Positions 36,920 to 48,825 of a stretch of DNA of 64,000 bases are shown here, in pieces; positions within the stretch are counted from its first letter, which is position 1, and each line of letters starts with the position of its first letter. The translations under genes were made by a program, and so were the position numbers. The stretch is taken from positions 15,659,286 through 15,723,285 of the forward strand of contig NC_054082.1 in NCBI RefSeq assembly GCF_017562075.2. Reading direction: 5' to 3'. The stretch is from Anopheles merus. Lineage: Eukaryota; Arthropoda; Insecta; Diptera; Culicidae. The notes beneath the pieces were generated by a model that had not been told where the DNA came from, did not search any database, and worked only from the letters and a program-made list of their open reading frames with translations.

Positions 36920-38908
36920 AGGAGCGATAGCGAATGCAGGAATGCATCTACCACCCTGTCGCACAAAGCGAGGTAATGAGATTATGTGCCGAAGACTGAG
37001 AAGCGTTACAGAACCATTAAAAGTGCAGCCAAGACAAGTCACAAGTTCCTTTTGCTGCAATCTACAACGCAAGAACATGGCCCCGCACTGTAGAAACGAG
37101 TGGCGAGGGGCACTGTGCTAGCATTAAAAGCACATTTTGCAAAGGCCCGAGCAGTGACGAGCGACGAGCCCCACGGGTGGGGGGGATGTGAGGCGGGTGT
37201 GAGGCCAGGATCAATTCTTTTACGATTGACAATATTAAAATGGAATTATTGTAGAACAAGCGCGCTATTTACTCTGATCGGGGGAACAGATGGGAGACTA
37301 GGTACTAGGTAGGATGCACGTGCATTTATGTAGAGCTGTTGGATAATATGAACATGAACAGTGGGGCGGGCGTGTCTTTAAGATGTCGTTTGAGTTGAGC
37401 GGTGCAAGCTCGTCGTTCAGGTTAGTTTGTTGCACTGCTGTGGGGCGGGAATGTATGCAGCATAATCCACCAAGAGGCCGCAGAAAAACAGTTTAGTTCA
37501 ACGAAATTTACATGCAATTCAATGAACAATCAATTATGGTAGAATATAAATATAAACCATGTTTCCAGCAAGGAAAGGTTTTAAGTATTAGGATATCAAA
37601 GGATGATATTGGTCATTATTTCTAAACGATCATCGTATTCAAAAGAAAATAATAAAATAATACTTGAGCTGCAGTGTAAAATATGATTTTCAACAGAGTT
37701 TCATCCTTCTCAATAAAGTACATGGCAGTACAAAAAAAAAACAAAAAACATTCTACGCGTGATTCCGTACGACGATGATGTTGGTGAAGCTATAAACTTT
37801 GTCATTAATGTGCACGAAGGTAAACCAATGCAATTAGAATCAAATTTCAAACTCTTTTTGCACTTCAAATGAAAGATATTTTTAATCGATTCCTAAATAC
37901 AGTGCAGCTTGCCTAAGCAAACTTACACACATACACACACACCTGGTAATATCCTTTCACCTTCTTCCGCTAGCGTAATTGCAACATCGTACCGTACCCA
38001 CAGGGCGGAGGGAGAATCGGCAAAGTCGTTAAGAATTATCGCACATGTAATGCACTATTTCTTTGTGACTAACGAGACCGCGCATTTTCCCCCAATGCCA
38101 CAACCATCCTCCACAACCCGCCCGCTCCGAACAAACAGCATGGATGCGCATCCCATCCGCTACAATCTGCCACGCAACGCAACTGCACCTAACAGCACAC
38201 ACCACAGCAGATCCAACACCGCCACGGTCTAGCTTCTTCGATCAAGTGCGGCCGATTGGGTCGCCCGGGGGGATTCGCTCGACTGCAGTATGTGTTAAGG
38301 CGCTTTGCCTCACAGAAAGAATGATAATGGTCTTCTTCTTTCTCCCCCCCCCCACCCTTTCTATCCCTTACTGAATGGATGTGAGACTCAAAAGGAAACC
38401 TTAACGCATTGCACTCCGCCGTGTGATCTTTGTTCGATTTTGCAACCTTTCCCATTTACCCAAACGCGCGACAAATGGATACGCGCGCCTTGGAGAGTTG
38501 GTTCGACATCGACCGAAGTGTGCTACACCGCCATTTGCAAGTGAAGATCCTTTTTCTCACACTCTTCGCACTGGGGAGGCTGGGGTTATGCGCACCAAGC
38601 CGGATGGTACTTTATCGTTCCCGGGGATGGGACGCTCGAAAGAAACCCCTGATTTTTCCTACCAGCGCGTTGACATTTTGCTACAATAAGCGAGAGTATA
38701 GGTTGGTTTCGTTCGTTACAGTGTGACACTGTATCTCCCGCCCTTGCCGGATTTCCTACCCTAGGGTGCGCGCGAACACGTGGAATGGAATTTAAATTAA
38801 ATTTGCAAAACCCGCGCGCGCGTACTCTCGCCATACAACGCAACAACGCTGACAGCGCGAACAAAGCGGATCAATAAATTTTGGCACTTCCTTCCATTGA
38901 TTTCGATG

Positions 38909-38931
38909 CACACACACACACACGCACACAC
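38909..38931. repeat. CA microsatellite with one interruption
   Basis: CA array broken once by CG. Confidence 0.92.
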
Positions 38932-39901
38932 GACCGGTGGAGTGCATTTTGATACGCGCTCCCACTTGCCAACGTGCCTGATAGCGGCTGTATATTTGAC
39001 TTTGTTTTCTTTCCCCTTTCCCCACGATTGCATTTCCCCCGCATTGTGGCGCATTCTGTGCAGTGGAATGGTTGGGAGCAAGGGATGTGAAAAATGCACC
39101 ACACAAGCGACGCTACTACTGCGGAAGCTGTAGCAATTCCAAAATACCGATGATTGCGTTATCGATGGGTGTGTTTCTGTTATTGCACTGCAGCCCGGGG
39201 AGGGATTTGTGAACGGTAGTAGTGTGTAATAGTGCCCTCTCTTGATTTAATTGGATGAACACGGCTTCGCACCGGTGAAGGCACAGTACAGCCCCTTTCA
39301 TCACCCCATGTTATGGCTGCCCTTGTACCTTTTGTGATGGTGGGAAAATAATGTTCATTAATTTGTTTCATTCCAATAGGATAGGAGAGGCTTTAGATGC
39401 ACTATCGTAGTGGCAGCGTTCAGTTGATGTTGATGGTTGTTTGCTAGCGTCATTGGTTTCCTGCAAGTGAAGGAATGAATTTGCATTTTAAAAAAAAATC
39501 ACCTTTTGCACGACGATCTTATTAGTGTTTGTACGCTTACAGCATGTATTTATTTGATTTTACAAAACGTCGAGTTTGAGTTAATTAATACGTGTTGAAT
39601 TGCACCCCATCTTGCACGTGGCCTCTTTTCGTAACAATCGATCATTTTGGTTCCTAACCATTTGGATCAAAGTTTGTTTTTTTTCATAATTAATGTTTGT
39701 ATAATTTATCAATCATATTTTAGTTTTTTTTTTCAATTTGTCCTTTGTCCTTTCTGTTTTGTTTTCTTTTGAAAGCATTAAGCTATTGCATCTGGTTTTT
39801 ATTTTTCTTTTTCCTGTATTGATATAGTTGTTGGTTGGATTTCTTGGAATGGTCTGTTTTACTTCATAAGTATAGGTTTAAAACAAAGTTGGTACTGAAT
39901 A

Positions 39902-40810
39902 TCTATATCTATATATATAAAAATCTCGTGTCACGGTGTTTGTTGCGAGCAAGCTCCGAAACGGCTGGATCATTTTCAACGAAACTTTGCACACACCTTA
40001 TGGTGGTATGAGAATAGGTTTTAAGACTCACATCATTTTCAGAAGTTGCACTAAACTTATTTTATTAGCAATTTTCTAATCCCATGCCAAGAGCAGTATT
40101 GTTGTTGTTGTATACAGCACTTTGACACTCGGTGTTAAGTGCAGTTTACACTGGTGTTAAAACCCCGCAAGCAAATTCGAGCAGTTTGCGAGCTCGCACG
40201 AGTCCTTGCAATCGCGATAGCTTTTTAGCTTATCTTAATTTGATTTTCTTTAGATTTTCTTAATTTGACAGTTCTTATACTAATTTGACACATCAAATGC
40301 CAAACTCAAAATAAATTCTCTTTACGGCAAATTTTAAAAACCATTTAAAATAGCACAAAATTTCAATTTTTTAGCTGAAATCAGATCAAATAACTAATTT
40401 AATGGCTAAAACCTATCCCTTCAAGCAGAATGATACGGGAGTTAGCTATAATTTGACCGAAAATATCGAATTTCGACATACGCTAATATCAGAGATACGC
40501 GATTGCCTCCAGTCGGCATTATTAGCATATATCCTGGAGTGCCTGTATATATGGTATGGTATCTATGGGTCCTGTATGGTATATATGGGTCCAATAAACT
40601 CGGTGGTAAACCAAAAACTCAGTAGTACCCAAGCGGATGATTGTAGATCTTAATTACCTACTGTTATTACGACCGATAAGAAGAATCGAAGCTTTGGGAT
40701 AAAACCATAGTAATCATTGTAATCGTTGTTTTACACTCCTTGGATTGTTCTATTTTTCATAAAAACGGAACATTAATTTTATCCCGCGTGAAACCGGATA
40801 AATCAGCTAG
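39902..40810 (+). mobile_element. Non-autonomous Helitron-like element
   Basis: The left end begins TC (TCTATATCTATATATATAAA; a second possible start is at 39,908) and is preceded by A. It runs into the motif AAATCTCGTGTCACGG and a GAAACGGCTGGATCATTTTC block, a layout familiar from short insect Helitrons. The right end has a perfect 7-bp hairpin, TTTATCC (40,778-40,784) with GGATAAA (40,796-40,802), followed after four bases by CTAG at 40,807-40,810 and then T. TC at the left, hairpin plus CTRR at the right, insertion between A and T, and no terminal inverted repeats or target duplication are the defining Helitron marks. The hairpin sits closer to the end than in canonical plant Helitrons. 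At about 0.9 kb it has no Rep/helicase frame; an 83-codon frame inside shows no motif. It would depend on an autonomous copy elsewhere. Confidence 0.75.
40778..40802 (+). terminator. Helitron 3' terminal hairpin
   Basis: A 7-bp perfect stem around an 11-base loop (CGCGTGAAACC). In Helitrons this hairpin marks the rolling-circle transposition end. It is not a transcription terminator in the usual sense. Confidence 0.7.
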
Positions 40811-43592
40811 TATTATAATAAAAATGAACCTTAAAAAATTATCAACACGCTTTAGACTCAGCGCTTTCGTCAGTTATTCGAAATTTCCGCCATTGCAGAT
40901 GAAGATGTGCGTGTAGGCATGTTTTAAGGATTTTTATCCATTTATCCACCTCAGTTTTCACGACAAAATTGTGAAAATTAACCTTGTTGGGACATGTTGG
41001 TCCAAATAGAATCCGATTGGAAACAGATGGGACCAGTTTGAGGACTAGGGTGTCTTACTGAAATTACTCCAAAATTCGCCTAAAATGATCGCATTGAGTT
41101 TTGGCGCAATTTCTTGCCGCTGCAAAGCCATTGGGCGCGATTTCTGCTTCTTGATACGTTTGTTCATGTTTTGTGTTCAGGAACGTAGGTCATTCTGAAC
41201 CAGGCTTTCTTACGATGTTCTGATGGTTGTCTGCTCAGATCGCTTAAAATATGAAGCTCCGTATCGGGGCAACTTCAGTGGAAACAGTTTACAGTTCATT
41301 GCAACTACCGAGTCCTTGGCAGACAACAGTTTTAGAAAATTCTAACCTTTTTATTGTTTGTTTCTCATCTACAAACCGCGAAAACGTCTTGCCTTACTTG
41401 TTGTAAATCTATACCATTCTAACAAAGAAAAGTTTCCCCTTTATGCGTTGGCCATGCTACGATTGCATAAATTCCACACAAAGAATAAACCGTTCCAGGG
41501 AGAGCGCTTACACAATAGCGCACTATATATTCGCTAACACACCAGTTTGTGTGTATCGGATCGTAAGCCGATGCAACAAGCATTAATTGTGATTGAAATA
41601 AAATTATTCAGCTGTGCTCACTTTGCCTTCCTAGCTGGCAGCGAGCGAGAAACAGCCATCGGTTACCTGCCACAAACCGGTGTCCGGAGAACGTCCTGCA
41701 CACGATTCCATCAAGCGTTCCAGTGGATAGCGCACAACAGGAAGGCTTCCCTTACGACGACGACGACGACACAGTTCTCAAGACTGCGCCTTTCCCCAGC
41801 ACACGTTTGCGGGAAGGAATCTAATGCTGCTGGTGCTGCTGCTGCTGCTGCTGCTCGAAAAGGAATGGCAAAACTGTTTGTCCTATTAAGCAAATGCACC
41901 CGAGGTTGCCTCCGTGTAGTTGCCACCGGGTGCAAGGTGTTGCACTGTGCTGTTGGCTTCATCGACAAACACACACGCTGCCACATTCTGCGGCCTGTCA
42001 GCATGTGGAGCAGAGCATGTGTGTGTTTGCTTCCGTAACTGCCGCCGGTGCTGCTGCTGCTGCTGCTACTGGGCACACATTTTACAATCATCTTTCTGCC
42101 AGCTAAGGTTTGCCACCTGCAACCCGCTTCCACGAGCCGATGGCCCTTCGCCGCACCCAGACGCAGGCGGTGGGTGGGCAACGCGGAAACGATAAAACCA
42201 ACGGCAACTGACACCTCCGATGCAGTTTCGTTCTATTCAATTCAATTCAATTATGGAGAATTTATAATGCAAACTGTTTATTCGGGCCCGGTACGCTTTC
42301 CGAGACCCAGTGACCCCCGGGAAAGCACACCGGAACGCACCATTTAGCTAGGGCTGTTGCTGCTGCTGCTGCTGCCCTTGTTGGGAAGCTTGACGTTGCT
42401 CTCTAGCCCCAAAGCATCCCCCCTCACAGACTTCAGTCAGTGAAACAAAACATGCATTAAGTAAATCGAAATCGTACTGCACAATCCGATGCACTGTAGG
42501 CAAGAGGTTTTCCCATGCACTTGCTGGCGAACGCTAACCCTTTAAGCTTTTTCCGAGCCGAGCGTTGCATTGATTTCCCGTCCAGATAAGTACCCGGTGG
42601 CTGTGTTGCTGCTAGCGTACCCGGTCCAATCGGTGTGGAGGAATAAAATTAATCAACTAAAACACACACACAAACGAGAGTGTGGGGAAAGGACACAGGG
42701 TTGCTTGTTTTCCCTAAAAATAAACACAGTCGAAAATAGAGTAACAGATAAGTGCAGCAGTTCTTTGATAATTGCCCACCCCGCAGTACGTTTCCATTTC
42801 GTGCACGCTTGGCCCAACTGTAGCCAATCTGCGATAGCTTTAAAAGGGCCGCGTACTAGGAATGAAATGAAACGGATCGGATGGACCTCCCCCCGCCCGG
42901 GCTCCTGTGCTTTCACGTGGGAGTGACTTACAGTCCTAAAACATGGCGTTTGCGAATGGTTGACTCACCATTCGTTCTGCAATCATCATCGCTTGGCCAG
43001 CGTTTAGCCAGCACAACACGGACGCAGCACTCGACCCGACCCTTCGCTTCGCTGCGGAATGGTGCGCTTATCTAAACGTTTGTACAATTTTCGCTTTAAT
43101 TTGCAGCGAAACTATTTTAATCAATTTAATCTCGTCAACGAAACGGGCGACGACCATCGCCAATCGCCAACCTATGCCGGGGGCCCGCGAGTCCGCGGGT
43201 GTGTGTGTGTGTGGTTTGAGCAAAGGATGAAGCAGAACAGTAAAGAACGACGTGCAAAACGGAACGAAACGGTAAGCAAACTCCGGGCAAGCTTCGCAGT
43301 GCATCGTGTAGACACACACACACACACACAAACAGTGCACAGAGAGCATAGAGGAGATGCTCCACTTTACTGGATAAGCGTCGAATCAACGACCCAGGCG
43401 AAGTTGGAGCACCAACAACAAAAACACAGGCGTGTAGAACTTTTGCTTGCGCAATTGGCAGAAAATTAATTGATTTCCTTTTCGGGACATCGATTCGTGG
43501 AGCGTGGAAAAATTAAATTTCGTAATTAAAACAATCATTGCCGAGTTGTCGCTGCCTACACGGGAGGGCAAGGACTGATTTTATTAGCCACA
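40811..43592. other. Non-coding DNA; AT-rich then CTG-rich
   Basis: The first 700 bases are AT-rich and look like old mobile DNA, but no transposase could be read from either strand. Between 41,835 and 42,376 there are three runs of CTG (41,835-41,855, 42,051-42,067, 42,358-42,375), which account for Ala, Leu and Cys stretches in overlapping frames. A GT run at 43,199-43,213 and an AC run at 43,312-43,330 are complementary to each other. Confidence 0.6.
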
Positions 43593-43865
43593 TCAATCAG
43601 TATAATCCACACACACACTAATGGAAAAAAGGTGAGTTTTAGCAGATTTATTGTACGAAAGCAAAGAAAGGATTTCTAAATTGAATTTAACAGAATTCAA
43701 AAGAGTCAATTCAAATAGTTGCAGCAAAATTGTAGTTTCAAATCGTCTTTGCAGGCGAGCGCATGTATGAAATTCTCCAATAAGAGCAGTCATGCACAAA
43801 CGGTTGCATGTATTTAGGCGTTCTTCGATGCAAATACAATTCTCGTCATAATCCACATGTGCCAT
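43593..43865 (-). CDS. Unrecognised 90-aa open frame, Cys-containing
   Basis: A minus-strand frame with an ATG start in an AT-rich patch. Its N-terminal third has five Cys in about thirty residues (…DENCICIEERLNTC…), which is unusual for a chance frame, and its middle is Leu-rich. There is no signal peptide, so the cysteines do not suggest a secreted peptide. An AATAAA word lies within the frame, near 43,650. No family recognised. Frames of this length are common by chance. Confidence 0.12.
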   Translation of the reverse strand: MAHVDYDENCICIEERLNTCNRLCMTALIGEFHTCARLQRRFETTILLQLFELTLLNSVKFNLEILSLLSYNKSAKTHLFSISVCVDYTD

Positions 43866-44799
43866 GAAGTTAAATTTCGCCGTAAAGTATGCAACCTTCG
43901 AAACAAATCATGATCTTTAAAGGAAGACAAGGCATACCTTTGCAGAAGTAGCTTGACAAGACTCAGCTATGACGTGATGGTGAAAGACCGTTTCATCTAA
44001 AAGACCAGTCCGAAATCGATTGATTGGTGTTATTTTAAGACATGTCACTACTGTAACCTTTATCCAAACGGTATTTCTTGAGTTAAGGGGCCAAAATGTC
44101 CCATTTGCCCGTGTGCAGTAACAGAACCCAACCCCTCAAACGACCTGCTGGAAAACCCCTGTAAAAACAAACCAATGCCCCCCCTCCCTAGCTGATCTTC
44201 ATTGAAGAGTATTTTCGTGTTTCATTTGCATGAACAGAATCCATTTCTTGAAACAGCTCACATCAAAGATGACGTACTGTGGTGGTGTGCATCGTCCTCC
44301 ACACCCCATCATGTCTTCCTCACGCTCTACCAGCAATATTACCGACGCCTGTGTCATGTTTTGCCAACGTTCCGACATCATCTTGCACTCTCTCCCTCTC
44401 TCTCTCCAACCGGCACATTATTGGGGGCACAAACTTTTTGACAAAGAAAAGCCAACCCCGCGTCAGCAAAGCATACCACCGTCGCCCCATCCTATCAATT
44501 CTGCTGCTGCTCCAGCTGAAAACCGGAGCCGTTTGTTTTCTTTGCGCCGAGGTTCACCCGTACACCGCCGTATTCGTTCGTTTGTGGAAACTCCCGAAGC
44601 CAACAAATCCTTGCTTTCATACAACGGAAACGTCCTTGCAAGAAGGTTGCTGAAAACATCAACCACTCTCCCTCCGCTGATTGCTAGGACGCATGTCTCT
44701 TTAGGATTTTACATGTGCAAAAGTTTCGTTCTAGCCTCAAATTTCCTACTGTGCCCGCTGGTACCGACTTCTTTTGGTTTGGCGGGAAAACGTCGGGGA

Positions 44800-44856
<57 letters not shown>

Positions 44857-46788
44857 TGAGCAACGCGTTGACTTTACAAGAAACCTCACCGTTGGTCCAA
44901 GAATGTTCGGGATTCTCAGCGGTAGTTATATTACACGCTGAACACACAGACAAGCGCATCATGCAATGACCATGTCGGGTCGGAGTTGCGAAATAGACCT
45001 CGTTCGACTACCCAAGTCCTGCCGGGTTCGGGATAGGCAGCCTGCACCACACTACAGGGGCTTCCCCTGTCATGGCAAGCGAAATGGTATTGTGTTTGCG
45101 AACGCTCGGCATGGCTCTGCTGCTCATTTCGACGTAGCGTACACCAAATCCATCCATCCACCAAACACCAGCACCGGCATAGTTCCGCTATCTCGAGTGA
45201 TGGGGGATCATGTTGGTAAACTAATAATGAAATGAGTTGTGTTTTGCTTGGAGCACCAGCAGGGGGAAGTACCACATCAGCAGGGGAGCAGCAGGGAGAT
45301 GGATGAAGCTTACAACGTGCGTTCATTTGGGGATGTTAAAATTTTTTGAGAACTGTTGAATCCCCGTCGCTCTGCTCTTCATGACATACAAAAGCTCTCG
45401 TACTACTAATGGAGTTGCTAAGGGTGAATGTGTTCAAAATAATATTGTGAATGAGCTTCAGTGGCAGAATTTCCACACAACATCGTTGTTCCCTTTCAAT
45501 TAACCTTTAAAGTGGGGACCCTTTATCAACATGTCCGACACACCGATATGCATACATCCTCTTGAAAGGATCACACTGAAAGTGTCCAAAGGCTTGAAGC
45601 TCGGTCCCACCTACCCCAAGGCAAGGGTTTCTGTGTTACCAGGAAACTGATAGCATTATTGAGATTTTGCTTTTAATGTATGCATATTAGAACAATGATT
45701 GTACTGTACCGTTGCCCCGCATTCTACCAGGGGTACCCTTCTCCTTACGATGCTATCGGGAACCCAGAACCCCTCGCCCGTTTATTCTGTATGAATATAC
45801 AGGTCACTCGGGCCATTTTTGCACCCAGTCTCAGATAACAAAACCTGATGATTAAATTTTAAACCTTTACAAAAGACGCTACAACACACCACTCTGTGCC
45901 CGGGGAGTGTGAGAGTGCAGCACTCGTGCAACACACAGAAAGCTCGTGCGGCTCGTGCAAATCCAGCACCGGAAGCCGAGCTGAGGGAGTGTGCTCGGTT
46001 GGTCTTCCGAAATTAGGATTCCCATTAGGAGTCGGTTAGAGTGCTTCGAGAATAGCTTCGGTGGAGTGCAAGATTCTAGTTTTTCCAGGCTTTCGTGAAC
46101 ACTGCTCCGACTCAGCCGTGTGGGTTGAAAGTTACACGCTGTAATTAGATGGAAATTGCGTCGGACGAAGACCAGCACACACACGCCCTAGTCGGGCAGA
46201 CACTAGCGCCATCGGGCCATGATGCTACGTAGGCTAGGCGAGGGTTTGCGTATGAAACTGAGCCCGGGTGCTTCCAGCTCAGTAAAGCTTTTAATTGGAT
46301 GTACGCAAGTAACGATGCAATTTATGCACATGCACTTGCACAAATCACACACCCCCACTGCAGGCTGCAGCAGCATGGGGCTTTACCGGGTTTCGGGATA
46401 AAACAAAGGTTTCATTTTCAAGGTATAAAACTGGCAATAACTTCTAATGCTCTTATCAGCACACTCTTAGGAGTTGGAGAAGAAAAAGGAACGCAAAAAA
46501 GGCAGTTCTGCACCAAGGAGCTGCTGCTGCGGCACCAATTAAAATGCTCCTCGCAGCGCATCATCTTGACCAAGCGGCAGGAAAGAAACCTCATTTCTCG
46601 AACCGTGCGTACCTTAAAATGAGGACATAAACTATCTCGAGGCAAATTCGTTACCAAAACCCGCGCACGGTTCACCCCACGGACAGTGCACTTTAACTCA
46701 AAGCGGTCTCCCAGTTTGCGCCAAATCCACGCAGCGCTTGCAGCAAAGGCGTCTGGACAAAGATAAAACAAAATACAACCAGGGTATA
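43866..46788. other. Unique non-coding DNA
   Basis: Contains the long GA array listed separately. A 209-codon plus frame ending in that array is extended by it artificially. No supported gene. Confidence 0.6.
44803..44853. repeat. GA microsatellite, about 25 units
   Basis: Uninterrupted GA tract of the same size class as the one near 14.7 kb. Confidence 0.97.
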
Positions 46789-46806
46789 GGCGCGCGCGCG
46801 CGCGCC
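46789..46806. repeat. Alternating CG tract, perfect 18-bp palindrome
   Basis: GGCGCGCGCGCGCGCGCC is fully self-complementary and strictly alternating apart from its ends. Such tracts are classic Z-DNA formers and can extrude as cruciforms. Confidence 0.95.
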
Positions 46807-48299
46807 ACGCTGAGTATTGTAGCGAGTGGAGGAACCGATCGAGAGGATTGGTTTTTATGGCGGAAAAAGCGCAATTTTTATGCTTCTGATTGGCACCGCA
46901 GCCCGGCACCGCCGCTGTAGTGGTCCCCCGTGGCGGCGACGTTAATTTAGGCACTGTGACTCCCGCTGCCTTTGCGGGCAGGACTCGCGACAAGAGAACC
47001 AAGACCTGTTGAAACGGTCCACCAGCAATGCAGCCGGCAGCAGCCAGTGCGCGCGAGATGCGACACGAGTGCGCGGATTGGCACCACCGAACCTGCGGAT
47101 AAACCCAGAACCCGCGCGGATCCGGTCAATAAAAGGACTGGAGGAGAGCAGCGGCCGACCGATAAGTTTGGCCGCGCGGTCCGAAAAAGCTGTGAAGGCC
47201 AAAAAAATTGATAATTTGACAATTGTCTACTTCTTCTGCTTCGGCTTTGGTCGCGTCTCGTCCTGTTCCCGTGTTCTGCTTTCCTCCCGCGGGCGACGAT
47301 TCTGGCCGGGGTCTCCGTTTGTTTGTTTTGTTTGCAATCCCGCGCACCGGACCGTTTAGGTTGTGTGTGCATTTCATCGGGTGTGATATCAAATTTTAAT
47401 TTATGGGCCTTTTTTTTTGTTGTGTGTCCGCTGGCTGCTCCTTCAGTGATTTGCAAACACACCAACCTACACCTATTATAGAACGCCGAGCGGAGAGGAG
47501 AAGGTTTCTCGTGAAAAGGGCTACATTGAAGTGGATGAAAGATGGAATAAAATGCAATCTGTGGGCTTTTTTTTTTTGTTCCCTGTTCGAGAAGCTAACA
47601 GGATAAAATTACACACGGTATAAATCAGGATGTCTTCCTTCCAGGAGTGTTGCTCGTTGTCGTCGTAGTCGACGACGACGTCGTCTGGCTCACGATAATT
47701 ATGGCTTGGGGGCAATCGGTACCCCTCACACTCGCCACCAACCAGGCCAGCGCGATGGGAAAGAATCAAACGCATGCCTGCAGTGGTTGGTGCGTTTGTT
47801 GATAATATAAATAACGAAAGAATGCAGCAAGATTTCGGTTTTGGATGGCCATTTGCTGCTGAAAAGTTCGATGAAAGCCAACGAAAGCCTTGTGGCACGA
47901 ACACAGCACAACAAACGGTGAAATGAATATGCTGGCAGCGAGGGAGATTATCAATTATATTGGTGTGGGGTTCGAAGACATGCATCTTCTTGCTGACTGC
48001 TGAATGACACTGGCACGAGGTAGTTCTCTAAATGTAAAGAGAGATGATGATGTGCTGTTTACCAACACTGTGGAAGCGATTTAATACGCACAAAAAGTGC
48101 CACTTTTAAAAAGATACATTGTGCAAATTATTGCAAAATTATCCATCAACATCACCAAAGGGTTATTGCTGCTACTGCGAATCTTTAAAATTATCGGTAA
48201 CAGCTCGTCGGTTAGCCTTGCTAACTGCTAATTGAAATGGCAACCATGCGAAGCTTGTGTCACTACAGTCGTTGGCCTTGCCTCTGAGCCAAAGGCAAC
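46807..48299. other. Unique non-coding DNA
   Basis: Several frames of 150-190 codons overlap here on the minus strand, but none contains a domain I recognise. Part of one (around 47,650-47,690) is a GTC/GAC triplet run giving Val and Asp repeats. Confidence 0.55.
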
Positions 48300-48314
48300 A
48301 AAGACGGCTTGTTA

Positions 48315-48320
48315 TTTATT
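48315..48320 (-). promoter_or_regulatory. Possible poly(A) signal for the 48.8-49.1 kb frame
   Basis: AATAAA on the minus strand, about 500 bases downstream of the stop codon at 48,826, with AT-rich sequence between. It is significant only if that frame is a real terminal exon. Confidence 0.2.
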
Positions 48321-48341
48321 AAGTGTTGCAAGAGTTAGCAC

Positions 48342-48430
48342 CAGGGGTCGGCAAACTTGTGTAAAAAATTGCCGTATAAAACAGTTTAGATTAATTTTGG
48401 AAAACCGTTTTGGAATGTGTTAATTCTAAT
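48342..48430 (+). mobile_element. Solo hAT-like terminus
   Basis: CAGGGGTCGGCAAACTTG at 48,342-48,359 matches the terminal inverted repeat style of many animal hAT transposons (CAGGGGTCGGCAAAC...). The inner boundary is uncertain. The expected opposite end, in reverse orientation and followed by a repeat of the 8 bases GTTAGCAC that precede it, was not found by eye, so this is probably a truncated remnant. No transposase remains. Confidence 0.5.
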
Positions 48431-48439
48431 TACGCATCA

Positions 48440-48825
48440 AACGGGGAAAAACAATGATATAAAGAATTAAATCAACTCTGTATTCAAACCGTCAAGAAAA
48501 AATACATAAATTGAACTACCATAGAACTGAAGAAGTGACAAACAACTACAAATAAACTGAAAAACTAAAGAACTGAGAACTGACGAATAAAACAATTTGG
48601 TTTTAACTAAAACAATAATGCACTAGAGAATATAACACAAGGATAATACAATACTGAACTACATAAGAAATAACTTAACGAATAAAACTTATGAAGAACT
48701 GCAGATTGAAATAACTTCACTGACTAAAATTAGACCATTCTGTTTTATGTAAAAGATTTATCTAGTGAATATTACATGCAACAAACCATGAAAAAGATAC
48801 GCAAATAAACATGAAAAGCAAATAT
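48440..48825. repeat. A-rich degenerate repeat tract
   Basis: About 390 bases with a strong excess of A on the plus strand and recurring variants of GAACTGA, AAACTGAA and GAATAAAAC without a fixed period. It may be a decayed simple repeat or satellite, internal sequence of the hAT remnant, or, read on the minus strand, the T-rich 3' UTR of the candidate exon next to it. Confidence 0.5.

Larger units (their letters stand above)
33721..39900. other. Unique non-coding DNA, T-rich toward the right end
   Basis: No gene supported. It contains a CT run near 34,783-34,796, a compound GT/GA array at 36,880-36,919, a CA array at 38,909-38,931, and a T-rich stretch at about 39,480-39,890 that directly precedes the Helitron-like element. 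A TATAAATA word near 35,153 lacks an initiator at the right distance. Confidence 0.6.

Noticed and set aside
40830..41400. Possible Tc1/mariner remnant right of the Helitron
   Set aside because: Translations on both strands gave no DDE motif or helix-turn-helix match, and no terminal repeats were seen.
44230..44859. 209-codon plus-strand frame
   Set aside because: Its end is a GA array and the rest is compositionally ordinary with no motif.
46418..47002. 194-codon minus frame with a short Ig-like string (GDRFELKCTVRG)
   Set aside because: No second cysteine, tryptophan core or DxAxYxC motif follows at the right distance, so it is not an immunoglobulin domain.
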